In this document: piece by piece, positions 1 through 6,537 of the stretch | Numbering within the stretch: position 1 is the first letter of the stretch | Layout of the letters: each line of letters opens with the position of its first letter | Origin: Acidobacteriota bacterium | GTDB taxonomy: Bacteria; Acidobacteriota; Terriglobia; 20CM-2-55-15 | NCBI GenBank assembly: GCA_003222755.1 | Contig: QHXA01000232.1 | Coordinates: 1-6,537 of the forward strand | DNA: 6,537 bases | Direction: 5' to 3' | The notes under the pieces: generated by a model | What the model was told of the DNA's origin: nothing | Seen by the model: only the letters and a program-made list of their open reading frames with translations | Databases searched by the model: none | Made by a program: the position numbers and the translations under genes

Positions 1-597
1 TGAATAAAGATCCTCGGGTCGTCTTCGCTCAATTGCCGTGCGGGCGCGCTGACGATCCCCATGCTGACGGAATTATCCATTCCGATCGGGCTGCCGAAAG
101 CGAGCACAAGTTCACCCTGTTTGAGATCTCCCGAGCTACCGAAAGACAATTCCTTCAGGTCCGTCGCTTCGATTTTCAGGAGGGCGAGATCGAGCAGGCG
201 ATCCATTCCAATAAGCTTTGCCTCGAAAATAGACCCCTGTCCCTTGGCTACCCCATTCAATTTGACGCGAATGGTGCGCGCGCTCGCGATCACGTGCGCG
301 TTGGTCATAATGTCGCCGTCGGCGGACACGATCACACCAGAGCCTGTGCTGCGCTCCCTGGAAAACAGATTGTTGCCACTATGCTGGGAGTCAGAGTCCA
401 GGCCATAACCCGCTGCTGTAATCTGTACCACTGACGGAGAGATTCGACTCGCAAGCTGCTGCAGCGAGTCGCTCAAATCTGTTCCGGCCGCGGTTCTGGG
501 CCCGAGCCGGCACGACGAAACAGAGCACGGTAAAAGCCAGCAAAACGATGATGGTCTTTATGATGGCGTTGCGCGTGTATTTCAACTTCTTCATCAT
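1..597 (-). CDS. HtrA/DegP-like S1C serine protease, 5' part, with an apparent frameshift
   Basis: This is the N-terminal part of an exported trypsin-like protease of the HtrA/Deg family, which degrades or refolds damaged envelope proteins. ATG at 597 opens a clear Sec signal peptide: basic start MMKKLKYTR, a hydrophobic core, and a likely cut after Ala33 in PARA|Q. This frame then degenerates and stops at 391. One frame over, an uninterrupted reading continues to base 1 with SRISPSVVQI, then GSGVIVSADGDIMTNAHV (catalytic His codon at 294-296), DLALLKI (catalytic Asp codon at 189-191), AFGSPIG and SMGIVSAPARQL. The GNSGGP serine motif lies outside the window. Removing one T of the TT at 494-495 (an extra A in the coding strand) joins the parts as ARAQTAAGTDLSDSL. 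The cause could be a sequencing error or a genuine mutation. A TTG at 474-476 could start the protease frame but would lose export. No clear Shine-Dalgarno sequence precedes 597. The family is secure; whether the gene is functional is not. Confidence 0.86.
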
Positions 598-611
598 AAC
601 AAACCGCGTTG

Positions 612-722
612 GGTAATTCGGGGTCAGACGTCTAAATCACCTAAATTCGCGCTTCGGAATTTTCCCAATTGCCAGATGTCTACGCGAATTTAGGTGATTT
701 AGACGTCTGACCCCGAATTACC
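612..722. repeat. Perfect 40-bp inverted repeat with a 31-nt spacer, MITE/REP-like
   Basis: Bases 612-651 and 683-722 are exact reverse complements over 40 positions, with the spacer at 652-682. The outer ends read GGTAATTCGGGGTCAGACG and both arms contain the 8-bp palindrome AGACGTCT. Pairing stops sharply at both ends (611/723 and 652/682 do not pair), so the unit is 111 bp with defined borders. No target duplication is visible in the flanks. The arms could form a cruciform or, if transcribed, a very stable hairpin. The unit lies 14 bp upstream of the protease ATG and 46 bp upstream of the kinase ATG. The GGGGTCAGAC-type ends recall repeats that accompany Y1 (IS200/RAYT-like) transposases; that link is from memory and no transposase is present here. 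It is too AT-rich and lacks a U-tract in the right place for a simple terminator. Confidence 0.95.
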
Positions 723-730
723 AGGCGGCG

Positions 731-739
731 TGCTAAACT
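731..739 (+). promoter_or_regulatory. Possible extended -10 element for the kinase gene
   Basis: TGCTAAACT resembles an extended -10 box (TGnTATAAT) and lies about 30 bp before the kinase ATG, just outside the inverted repeat. A -35 box at the usual distance would fall in the repeat's right arm (about 711-716, CCCCGA), which does not match the consensus. The call rests on one weak motif. Confidence 0.25.
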
Positions 740-768
740 GCGCCAGTCTCGCGAACTGAGGACACCCG

Positions 769-3390
769 ATGCCGATGCTTCAATCTGGTTCCCGTGTTGG
801 CTCCTACGAAATCATCGCGCCGATCGGAGCGGGAGGTATGGGCGAAGTGTATCGGGCACGCGATCCCAAGCTGAAACGCGATGTCGCCATCAAAGTGCTT
901 CCCGGGGAGTGGGCGCGCGATCCGGAACGGCTTGCGCGTGCTCAACGGGAGGCGGAAGTGTTGGCTTCTCTCAATCACCCACACATTGCGCAAATCTACG
1001 GACATCAGGAAGTGGCAGGCTCACCATGCCTGGTGCTGGAGTTCGTAGATGGCGAGACGCTCCAGGAACGGTTGAAGCGGGGCCCGCTTCCGCTCCCCGA
1101 AGCCCTGGAGATCGCGGCGCAGATCGCGGATGCTTTGGACGCTGCGCACGAGCGTGGGATCGTGCATCGGGATCTGAAGCCGGCCAACATCAAGATCACT
1201 CCGCAAGGCCAAGTGAAAGTTTTGGACTTCGGCTTAGCCAAGACGTCCGAAGTCATGCCCGTGGAGGAGTTGTCGCATTCACCGACGCTCGCCGGCAGTG
1301 CGACCGGCGCTGGAGTGATCCTCGGCACATCCGCATACATGTCGCCCGAACAAGCGAAGGGACGATCTTCGGACTCACGATCCGACATCTGGGCCTTTGG
1401 AGTGGTCTTGTATGAAATGCTTAGCGGGAAACCGCCTTTCGAAGGAGAGTCGGTCGTCGAAATCTTAGGCGGTGTTCTCAGAGCGGAACCGGATTGGACA
1501 GCCCTGCCGCCTTATACGCGGCGAATCGTACGATCACTACTGCGACGCTGCTTGCAGAAGGATCGCGCGCAACGACTGCGCAACATTGCCGACGCCCGGT
1601 TTCAACTCGAGGAAGCCCTCACCGAGCCAGTCGCAGGTACGACTGTTACGGCTCCGATTCGCAGGAGCCGCGAACGGATGTGGATGGCTGCAGCAGTTAT
1701 TGCTGCAACGCTGGTTGTCGCATTCGCAATGTGGCACGTTTTCAGCGCTCCTGCCGAAGCGAATGAGACGCGCCTTCAGGTGGTCACTCCGCCGGCAATT
1801 AACTTGACCTCGTTTGCGATCTCACCGGATGGACGGACTCTTGTATTTCAGGCGACGGCGAACGGCAAAGCCGAGTTGTACCTGAGGACTCTGGATTCGG
1901 AGAAGCCGCGGCCGTTAACTGGAACAGACAACGCGACTCTCCCGTTTTGGTCTCCAGATAGCCGTTCCGTCGGTTTCTTCGCTGACGGTAAATTGAAACG
2001 AATCGATATTGGCGGTGGCGCTCCTCAGATCATTGCGGACGCTCCAAATTCTCCGAGCGGTACTTGGAATTCCGAGGGCGTGATCCTGTTTTCGCTGGCC
2101 AGCACGGGGCCGCTGCAGCGGGTCTCTTCGGGAGGTGGACAGGTCACGCCGGTTACAACAGTCGACCCGCCCCGGCAGGTCAGTCATCGGTTCCCGCGGT
2201 TTTTGCCGGATGGACGCCATTTTCTCTATTTCGCAGTGGGCACTCCGGAAGGCCGCGGCGTCTATGTCGGATCGCTCGATAACAACGAGCGAAAACGCCT
2301 GCTGGATGCGGATTCCGCAGCGGTTTTCGTTCCAGCCAATTTGTTGGTTTTCACGCGGCAGAGGACCCTGTTTGCGCAACCGTTCGATGTAAAGAGACTG
2401 GAAACTGCCGGCGATCCCATACCGATCGCTGACGGTTTGAATTCCAACCTCGATTGGGTAGCCGAGCCTTCCTTTTCCGTCTCGAACAGGGGAACGATCG
2501 CATACCGTTTGGCGAAGAATGAGAATCAACTGATGTGGCTGGATCGATCAGGGCGGCAGACGGAGGCGATTGGTGAGCCTGACACCACGGTAAGTCAGGA
2601 GATGCGGCTCTCTCCCGATGCGCGTACACTGGCGCTCGCACGATCGCTGAATGGAAATTTTGATCTGTGGCTGATCGAGCTCGCGCGCAAGGTGCTTCGT
2701 CGTCTTACGTTCAACCCGGCAGATGACAATAATCCAGTATGGTCGCCGGATGGGAATCGAATCGCTTTCAGTTCACGTCAGAAGTTGGGCAATCACAATA
2801 TCTACATGAAGCCAGTGAACGGCACCGGAAGCGAAGAACCGCTGGTCGAGTCATCCGAGAACACGTTCCCGCAAGACTGGTCATCCGACGGGCGGTTTCT
2901 TCTTTATTTGGTGGACAGCGCAAAGACTGCATCCGATGTGTGGGCGTTATCGCTGGCTGACAGGAAATCGTTCCCAATCGTACAGACGAATGCCGACGAA
3001 GGAAATGCGCGCTTTTCTTCCGATGGACGCTGGGTTGTTTTTACGTCCAATGAAACCGGACGATACGAGGTATACGTGCAGCCATTTCCTGGCCCCGCAG
3101 CAAAGTCCGCTCCCATATCGACGAATGGCGGAATCAATCCGCAGTGGCGCTCTGATGGGAAAGAGATTTTCTATTTGGGTCTCGACAACCGTCTTATGGC
3201 TGTTCCTGTCACGCTGCATACGAACGCTCAGGTGGAATCGGGAGTACCTGTCGCTCTGTTCGCGTTGCGTCCACGATCCGAGTACGAAGCGTCACGCGAT
3301 GGGGAGCGATTTCTGATCCACAGTCTCACGGAAGATGCGTCATCATCGCCCATCACAATCGTTTTAAATTGGGCTGGCCGCAAGAAATAA
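769..3390 (+). CDS. Membrane-bound serine/threonine protein kinase with C-terminal TolB/WD40-like beta-propeller
   Basis: This 873-aa protein is a Hanks-type (PknB-like) kinase that should phosphorylate Ser/Thr in cytoplasmic proteins in response to something sensed by its propeller. The kinase domain spans about residues 13-285: glycine loop IGAGGMGEVY (19-28), VAIK with Lys42, alpha-C Glu61, HRDLKPAN (133-140, catalytic Asp135), DFG (153-155), GTSAYMSPE (186-194) and DIWAFG (206-211). All key residues are present, so it should be active. A single hydrophobic span follows at about 304-323. Residues 335-870 form a beta-propeller of PD40/TolB-type blades, marked by repeated SPDGR-like turns near 352, 395, 480, 615, 659, 706, 751 and 795, probably in the periplasm. 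ATG 769 is chosen because GAGGA (758-762) sits 6 nt before it; ATG 775 is an alternative. The gene is divergent from the protease and stands alone. Such fusions are abundant in Acidobacteriota; the ligand and substrates are unknown. Confidence 0.97.
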   Translation: MPMLQSGSRVGSYEIIAPIGAGGMGEVYRARDPKLKRDVAIKVLPGEWARDPERLARAQREAEVLASLNHPHIAQIYGHQEVAGSPCLVLEFVDGETLQERLKRGPLPLPEALEIAAQIADALDAAHERGIVHRDLKPANIKITPQGQVKVLDFGLAKTSEVMPVEELSHSPTLAGSATGAGVILGTSAYMSPEQAKGRSSDSRSDIWAFGVVLYEMLSGKPPFEGESVVEILGGVLRAEPDWTALPPYTRRIVRSLLRRCLQKDRAQRLRNIADARFQLEEALTEPVAGTTVTAPIRRSRERMWMAAAVIAATLVVAFAMWHVFSAPAEANETRLQVVTPPAINLTSFAISPDGRTLVFQATANGKAELYLRTLDSEKPRPLTGTDNATLPFWSPDSRSVGFFADGKLKRIDIGGGAPQIIADAPNSPSGTWNSEGVILFSLASTGPLQRVSSGGGQVTPVTTVDPPRQVSHRFPRFLPDGRHFLYFAVGTPEGRGVYVGSLDNNERKRLLDADSAAVFVPANLLVFTRQRTLFAQPFDVKRLETAGDPIPIADGLNSNLDWVAEPSFSVSNRGTIAYRLAKNENQLMWLDRSGRQTEAIGEPDTTVSQEMRLSPDARTLALARSLNGNFDLWLIELARKVLRRLTFNPADDNNPVWSPDGNRIAFSSRQKLGNHNIYMKPVNGTGSEEPLVESSENTFPQDWSSDGRFLLYLVDSAKTASDVWALSLADRKSFPIVQTNADEGNARFSSDGRWVVFTSNETGRYEVYVQPFPGPAAKSAPISTNGGINPQWRSDGKEIFYLGLDNRLMAVPVTLHTNAQVESGVPVALFALRPRSEYEASRDGERFLIHSLTEDASSSPITIVLNWAGRKK

Positions 3391-3407
3391 ATTTCTTTCT
3401 CCTCAAC

Positions 3408-3442
3408 GACGTTTGCCCGACCTATGTAAAGTGCAAAACGTC
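3408..3442. repeat. Imperfect inverted repeat after the kinase gene
   Basis: GACGTTTGC (3408-3416) pairs with GCAAAACGTC (3433-3442) with one bulged A, around a 16-nt loop. It begins 17 bp after the kinase stop codon. It could act as a transcript-end structure, but no run of T follows, so an intrinsic terminator is not supported. It may be a chance repeat. Confidence 0.35.
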
Positions 3443-3607
3443 ATCGGATACAAGCCGTTCATGGATCTTCCCGACCTTCTTGTATGCATCATCGCGCATG
3501 AGCGAGAACGCTTGGGGCAACATAACACCTCATACCGAAATTCATTCCCGTCAGTCTCAGTCCGCCTCTCTATATCGTTAATCTACGGGCATCTGAAAAA
3601 AGACGCA

Positions 3608-3637
3608 TTGCTTTTTGGCATAGCAGGCACTCATACT
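3608..3637 (+). promoter_or_regulatory. Candidate sigma-70-type promoter for rpsU
   Basis: TTGCTT (3608-3613) and CATACT (3632-3637) are separated by 18 bp and match four of six consensus bases each. Transcription would begin near 3644, giving a leader of about 30 nt that includes the GAGAGG ribosome site. The position fits a stand-alone rpsU transcript, but the motifs are only moderately good. Confidence 0.4.
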
Positions 3638-3673
3638 CACGGCTCCTATCGCAGGTTTCAGAGAGGAAACATT

Positions 3674-3904
3674 TTGGCAGAAATCCAAATTTACGACGGA
3701 GAATCCATTGAGAGCGCCCTTCGGCGTTTCAAGCGCCAGGTCCAGCAGGAAGGCATTATCAAGGACGTGAAGCGACACTCCTTTTTTCTGAAACCCGGAG
3801 AAAAGAAGCGGCTCAAAAGTAAATTGGCGCAGAAACTCAAGCGGAAGAAGGTGCGACGACTACCCCCTGATAGTGACTCCAAAGGATCGCCAGCACGTTA
3901 TTGA
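3674..3904 (+). CDS. rpsU: 30S ribosomal protein S21
   Basis: This 76-aa basic protein belongs to the bS21 family, a small late-binding component of the 30S subunit near the mRNA exit region that helps initiation on mRNAs. The sequence shows the family core: start AEIQIYDGESIESALRRFKR (residues 2-21), then KRHSFFLKPGEKKR and a Lys/Arg-rich helix ending KRKKVRR. The length is in the usual range of about 60-75 aa. After KKVRR comes a non-conserved tail of about 14 residues (LPPDSDSKGSPARY). The start is TTG at 3674: it gives the canonical M-A-E N-terminus, no in-frame ATG lies nearby, and GAGAGG (3661-3666) sits 7 nt upstream. The longer frame open upstream to 3413 is unlikely to be translated. 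The gene stands alone, convergent with recQ, with 36 bp between the two stop codons. Confidence 0.95.
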   Translation: MAEIQIYDGESIESALRRFKRQVQQEGIIKDVKRHSFFLKPGEKKRLKSKLAQKLKRKKVRRLPPDSDSKGSPARY

Positions 3905-3940
3905 ACGTTCCTTTCAAGCTGAAAATACAACACGGCGACC

Positions 3941-5857
3941 TCAACCTTTTTCACACCACGCAAGTACATCAGCGAAGCGCCTGTCTTCGAAAGCGCCAAA
4001 GAGCGCGTGGCGCGTCAACTTGGCCTTGGTCAAGGCCGGGCTGTTCAGACCGCACAGAAAGCGGGCAGCCTGACGGGGCTGGCCGAGGACTTCGAAATGG
4101 GATTTCTGCAGCGAGCGGAAGCTCTCGATCTCTAGTCCTGACGGCAGTGGTGGCGGAACATTGTTAGCGGGCAGCCGCTGAGGTTCACGGACTTGGCACC
4201 AGGTGCAATGGCCGCATGGTTCCTCGCGATATTCTCCAAAATACTGAACCAGAGCATTGGTCTGGCACCCATCCTGGGAAACGAGCTCTACAACCTGAGA
4301 CACTCGCCGTATTTCCTGGTCCTCCCTTCGCTGGAAGCGCTTGCCCAACGCCAGAATGACGTCCTCCATGCTGGACGGCCGCCGGACGAAAGAGAACTGA
4401 TGACGTAGCTCGGCAACGTCCAATTCGACGCAATCTTGTTCTTCCAGATACTCGAGTGCCCGGACAAGGCGCGACCGGTCCTGCTTGAGATTCTCAGCCG
4501 CCTTACCAATATCCAGCGTGAACCAGGTTCGGCCTTCATGGGCTTGATCGAAAACATCGGAGATGAATCGTGCTCGTTCTCCCTGGAACTTGCCTGCAAT
4601 TTCGTGTGCAGGCATTTTGGGTTTGATTTTGTAGGATGCATACAGAGGCGTGCGCTGCCGCAGGAAGCCGAGCAGTTCCAGGTACGTCAGAGCGGTTCGA
4701 AGAACCAGCTGACGGATGTCGTATCTAACGGATAATTCGTACAGACTGACATCGAACTCTTCCGGTTGAGACATCAAATGAGCGATAAGACCACGCAGGC
4801 CTTGCTCGGTCGGTGTATCCCCGTATGCGAAGTTTTCCAGTGTTGGGATGTCTTCGGCGCAAGCAAATAGCTCAACGATCGACGCTGCGCCATCACGGCC
4901 TGCACGACCGATCTCCTGGCTGTAGCTTTCGAGGCTCTTCGGCAAGTTGTAGTGATAGACGTAACGGACGGCTGCCTTATCGATACCCATTCCAAACGCA
5001 ATCGTGGCCGCCACAATGTTCCGATCCGAATCCGTCCACCAGTCCTGGACGCGGGAGCGCTCCTGGTTTTCCATACCAGCGTGATACGGGCGTGCAGGAT
5101 GGCCGGCGCGTTCCAGCATCGAAGCCACGCGTTCGGCCGTTTTCTGTAGAGTGACATAGATGATGGTGGAGCCGGGCTCGCGGCTATTTAGCCGGTCCAG
5201 AAGCAGAGCGTCGCGACGGTTGGCCGCAACAGGTGTTGTATAGATCGTCAGATTGGGCCGATAGAAGCCAGTGACGATCGCGCAGTTTTTCGGAATCCTG
5301 AAGCCGGCGCAAATATTTTCGACGACCTGCGGCGTAGCCGTGGCGGTCAATGCCAACACTCTTTCAGCCTTCAGTTCCTTTGCGGTTTCGGCTAACTTCA
5401 GATAGTCCGGCCGGAAATTGTGTCCCCATTCCGAAATGCAGTGCGCTTCATCGATCGCAAACAAAGCGATCTTCCGGCGCCGCATTATCTCCAGGAACCG
5501 CTCGTTGTTGAAGCGCTCAGGCGCAACATAGAGAAGCTTCAGCTCACCGGAGCGCAACTGTTCGCTCGCATCTCTTGCCTCCTCGGGCGTGAGAGAAGAA
5601 TCCATGCGGGCTGCCGCAATCCCACGACTGCGCAGGAAATCGATCTGATTTTTCATTAGAGCAATAAGCGGCGACACGACCAACGTAACGCCATCCCACA
5701 TCAACGCGGGCAATTCGTAACACAAGGACTTGCCTGCGCCAGTCGGAAAGACCGCCACCGCCGCACCATGCTCACAGAGTGCTTGTATGACTTCCCGTTG
5801 CCCGGGACGGAACTCCGCGAATCCAAATCGCTCTCGAAGAATTTTCAAATGGTCCAT
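3941..5857 (-). CDS. recQ: RecQ-family ATP-dependent DNA helicase
   Basis: This is a superfamily 2 3'-5' DNA helicase that acts in recombination and repair by unwinding forks, flaps and joint molecules. Numbered from the ATG at 5857 (638 aa), it shows motif 0 FGFAEFRPGQ (11-20), Walker A FPTGAGKS (37-44), SPLIALMKNQ (62-71), DEAH (136-139), the RecQ aromatic loop CISEWGHNFRP (140-150), TATAT (171-175), AFGMGIDK (287-294) and QEIGRAGRDG (314-323). A zinc cluster C-x16-C-x2-C-x2-C (531, 548, 551, 554) has the same spacing as in E. coli RecQ. It lies about 210 residues after motif VI, because about 160 residues that look like winged-helix segments intervene. No HRDC domain is recognisable; the C-terminus instead carries RQAARFLCGLNSPALTKAKL (594-613). 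A GTG at 5887 would add ten residues and has GGAAG upstream; ATG 5857 is preferred because the family usually starts just before motif 0. The gene is convergent with rpsU and divergent from the downstream secreted-protein gene. Confidence 0.96.
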   Translation of the reverse strand: MDHLKILRERFGFAEFRPGQREVIQALCEHGAAVAVFPTGAGKSLCYELPALMWDGVTLVVSPLIALMKNQIDFLRSRGIAAARMDSSLTPEEARDASEQLRSGELKLLYVAPERFNNERFLEIMRRRKIALFAIDEAHCISEWGHNFRPDYLKLAETAKELKAERVLALTATATPQVVENICAGFRIPKNCAIVTGFYRPNLTIYTTPVAANRRDALLLDRLNSREPGSTIIYVTLQKTAERVASMLERAGHPARPYHAGMENQERSRVQDWWTDSDRNIVAATIAFGMGIDKAAVRYVYHYNLPKSLESYSQEIGRAGRDGAASIVELFACAEDIPTLENFAYGDTPTEQGLRGLIAHLMSQPEEFDVSLYELSVRYDIRQLVLRTALTYLELLGFLRQRTPLYASYKIKPKMPAHEIAGKFQGERARFISDVFDQAHEGRTWFTLDIGKAAENLKQDRSRLVRALEYLEEQDCVELDVAELRHQFSFVRRPSSMEDVILALGKRFQRREDQEIRRVSQVVELVSQDGCQTNALVQYFGEYREEPCGHCTWCQVREPQRLPANNVPPPLPSGLEIESFRSLQKSHFEVLGQPRQAARFLCGLNSPALTKAKLTRHALFGAFEDRRFADVLAWCEKG

Positions 5858-5887
5858 AAGGATATCCAGCCGGGGCCAAGACAGCAC

Positions 5888-6144
5888 GAATGCTTCCGTG
5901 TTTGATCATCCTTAATCTATGTACGCCGGGTTCGCGAAAGTCCAAATCTTACGCGATAAATGCAGTCCCTTTTCTTGCTGTCTGCCGATTTTCAAACTGT
6001 GCGGACAATTTGCCGATTCCACTTACTACGGCTTATTCAAGATTGAATCCAGAACGAGATCGACAACAATTTCGTGCGCGCGGTCTCTTTTTTTGGCAGT
6101 ATTTAGGGCAACGCAACCAGCTTGGGAGGTTGGGAGAATCACTC
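5888..6144. other. Divergent intergenic region between recQ and the secreted-protein gene
   Basis: This stretch must hold promoters for two divergent genes, but I see no convincing -35/-10 pair on either strand. TGCCGATT occurs twice (5983-5990 and 6011-6018), 28 bp apart, and could be a weak operator or chance. No RNA gene or credible coding frame is seen; the open frames crossing it are not supported. Confidence 0.5.
6132..6137 (+). promoter_or_regulatory. Ribosome binding site fixing the start at 6145
   Basis: GGGAGA ends 7 nt before ATG 6145, a good Shine-Dalgarno position. A second purine block, GGGAGG (6124-6129), lies further upstream at a less suitable distance. This supports ATG 6145 over the other overlapping frames. 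Confidence 0.6.
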
Positions 6145-6537
6145 ATGCGGCGGAATTGGCTTATTGCGGCAGCGTTCATTCTGCTTATGTCAGGTCCTTC
6201 TTTCTCTCAGGAGTGGACGCAATATACGAGTCGCACAGATTTTTTCGCTGTTGATTTCCCGGGTGAGCCGAAGGTCCAAGATATTAGTTACGGCACGGAA
6301 TATGGAATCACCTTACCGGGGCGCGTCTATACCGTCCAGAATGGCGCAAGCCGCTACTCAGCCACGGTCGTCGATTACAAGGACACCCAGAAAATACACA
6401 CCGCGCGGGCCGAGCAGTGCCGGAAGAATGGCGGAGAGGGCGACGCCTGCCAAAACGACTGGCGTCCTGATGTGCAGGGATCGATTGTTTACGCGTCGTG
6501 GAAATTCTTTCAGAGGAATGCCAAAGTAACCCATTAC
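6145..6537 (+). CDS. Secreted protein of unknown function, N-terminal part
   Basis: The frame opened by ATG 6145 stays open to the window edge (131 codons seen, no stop). It begins with a Sec signal peptide: MRRNW, a hydrophobic core (IAAAFILLMSG) and a likely cut after Ser21 in SFS|QE. The mature part starts EWTQYTSRTDFFAVDFPGEP, a pattern seen in small exported proteins where a 'W..Y.S..D.F.V.FPGEP' strand pair opens a compact beta-rich domain. Further landmarks are TEYGITLPGRVYTV (51-64), YSATVVDYKD (71-80), two cysteines (92 and 102) that could form a disulfide, and NDWRPDVQGSIVYASWKFF (104-122). From memory this matches uncharacterised exported proteins of Acidobacteriota and Proteobacteria; no function is known to me. 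It is divergent from recQ, and a functional link is not indicated. The distinct frame running 6122-6529 is a shadow. Confidence 0.85.
   Translation, partial: MRRNWLIAAAFILLMSGPSFSQEWTQYTSRTDFFAVDFPGEPKVQDISYGTEYGITLPGRVYTVQNGASRYSATVVDYKDTQKIHTARAEQCRKNGGEGDACQNDWRPDVQGSIVYASWKFFQRNAKVTHY

Larger units (their letters stand above)
3391..3673. other. Intergenic region between the kinase gene and rpsU
   Basis: These 283 bases hold no recognisable protein or RNA gene. The open frame that runs upstream from rpsU through most of the gap (from 3413) has low-complexity, non-S21-like content and is not credible as coding. The gap contains the imperfect inverted repeat noted separately, a weak AT-rich hairpin at 3597-3616 and a candidate rpsU promoter. 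Confidence 0.6.

Noticed and set aside
33..434. Two plus-strand open frames (33-434 and 61-408) at the left edge
   Set aside because: They lie opposite the protease domain, whose minus-strand frame shows clear HtrA motifs; they are shadows.
3382..3397. AAGAAA/TTTCTT inverted repeat across the kinase stop codon
   Set aside because: A six-pair stem with almost no GC is too weak for an intrinsic terminator and is likely chance.
3597..3616. AAAAAG/CTTTTT hairpin before rpsU, possible terminator
   Set aside because: The stem is nearly all A-T and overlaps the candidate -35 region of rpsU, so it is more likely promoter context.
3413..3673. Long upstream extension of the rpsU frame
   Set aside because: The extra 87 residues resemble no S21 extension, and a good ribosome site precedes the TTG at 3674.
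3901..3924. Short palindrome GAACGTTC and TTTCA/TGAAA stem between rpsU and recQ, possible bidirectional terminator
   Set aside because: The stems are only 4-5 bp and lack a proper T-run directly after them; they do not support a terminator call.
5983..6018. Direct repeat TGCCGATT, twice 28 bp apart
   Set aside because: Only two copies of eight bases with irregular surroundings; not enough for an operator or CRISPR-like array.
5919..6254. Open frame crossing the recQ/secreted-protein gap
   Set aside because: It has no ribosome site or recognisable motif and overlaps the better supported frame from 6145.

Overview
The window looks like a chromosomal segment of a Gram-negative bacterium of moderately high GC, most likely an Acidobacteriota member. 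This is an inference from gene content: a PknB-type kinase fused to a TolB/WD40-like propeller, an S21 protein with the KRHSFFLKPGEKKR core, and two exported proteins with typical Sec signals. No 16S or other decisive marker is present.

Layout. On the minus strand at the left edge (1-597) lies the first part of an exported HtrA/DegP-type serine protease. Its signal peptide and protease domain sit in different frames, separated by an apparent one-base insertion near 494-495, and the catalytic serine lies beyond the window. Next is a short divergent intergenic region dominated by a perfect 40-bp inverted repeat (612-722). On the plus strand follows a complete 873-aa membrane-bound serine/threonine kinase with a predicted periplasmic beta-propeller (769-3390). 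A 283-bp gap leads to a small plus-strand gene for ribosomal protein S21, starting at TTG (3674-3904). A complete RecQ-family helicase on the minus strand (3941-5857, possibly from 5887) converges on it. A 257-287-bp divergent gap, depending on the recQ start, separates recQ from the start of a secreted protein of unknown function on the plus strand (6145 to the window edge).

The genes do not form an operon: strands alternate and each gene seems to be its own transcription unit. The divergent protease and receptor-like kinase could share envelope-stress regulation, but only their arrangement suggests that. S21 (translation) and RecQ (DNA repair and recombination) are ordinary housekeeping functions.

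I see no convincing evidence of a new defence or mobile system. The points most worth checking are the inverted-repeat element, the protease frameshift, and the RecQ C-terminal layout, which places about 160 extra residues between the helicase core and the zinc cluster.
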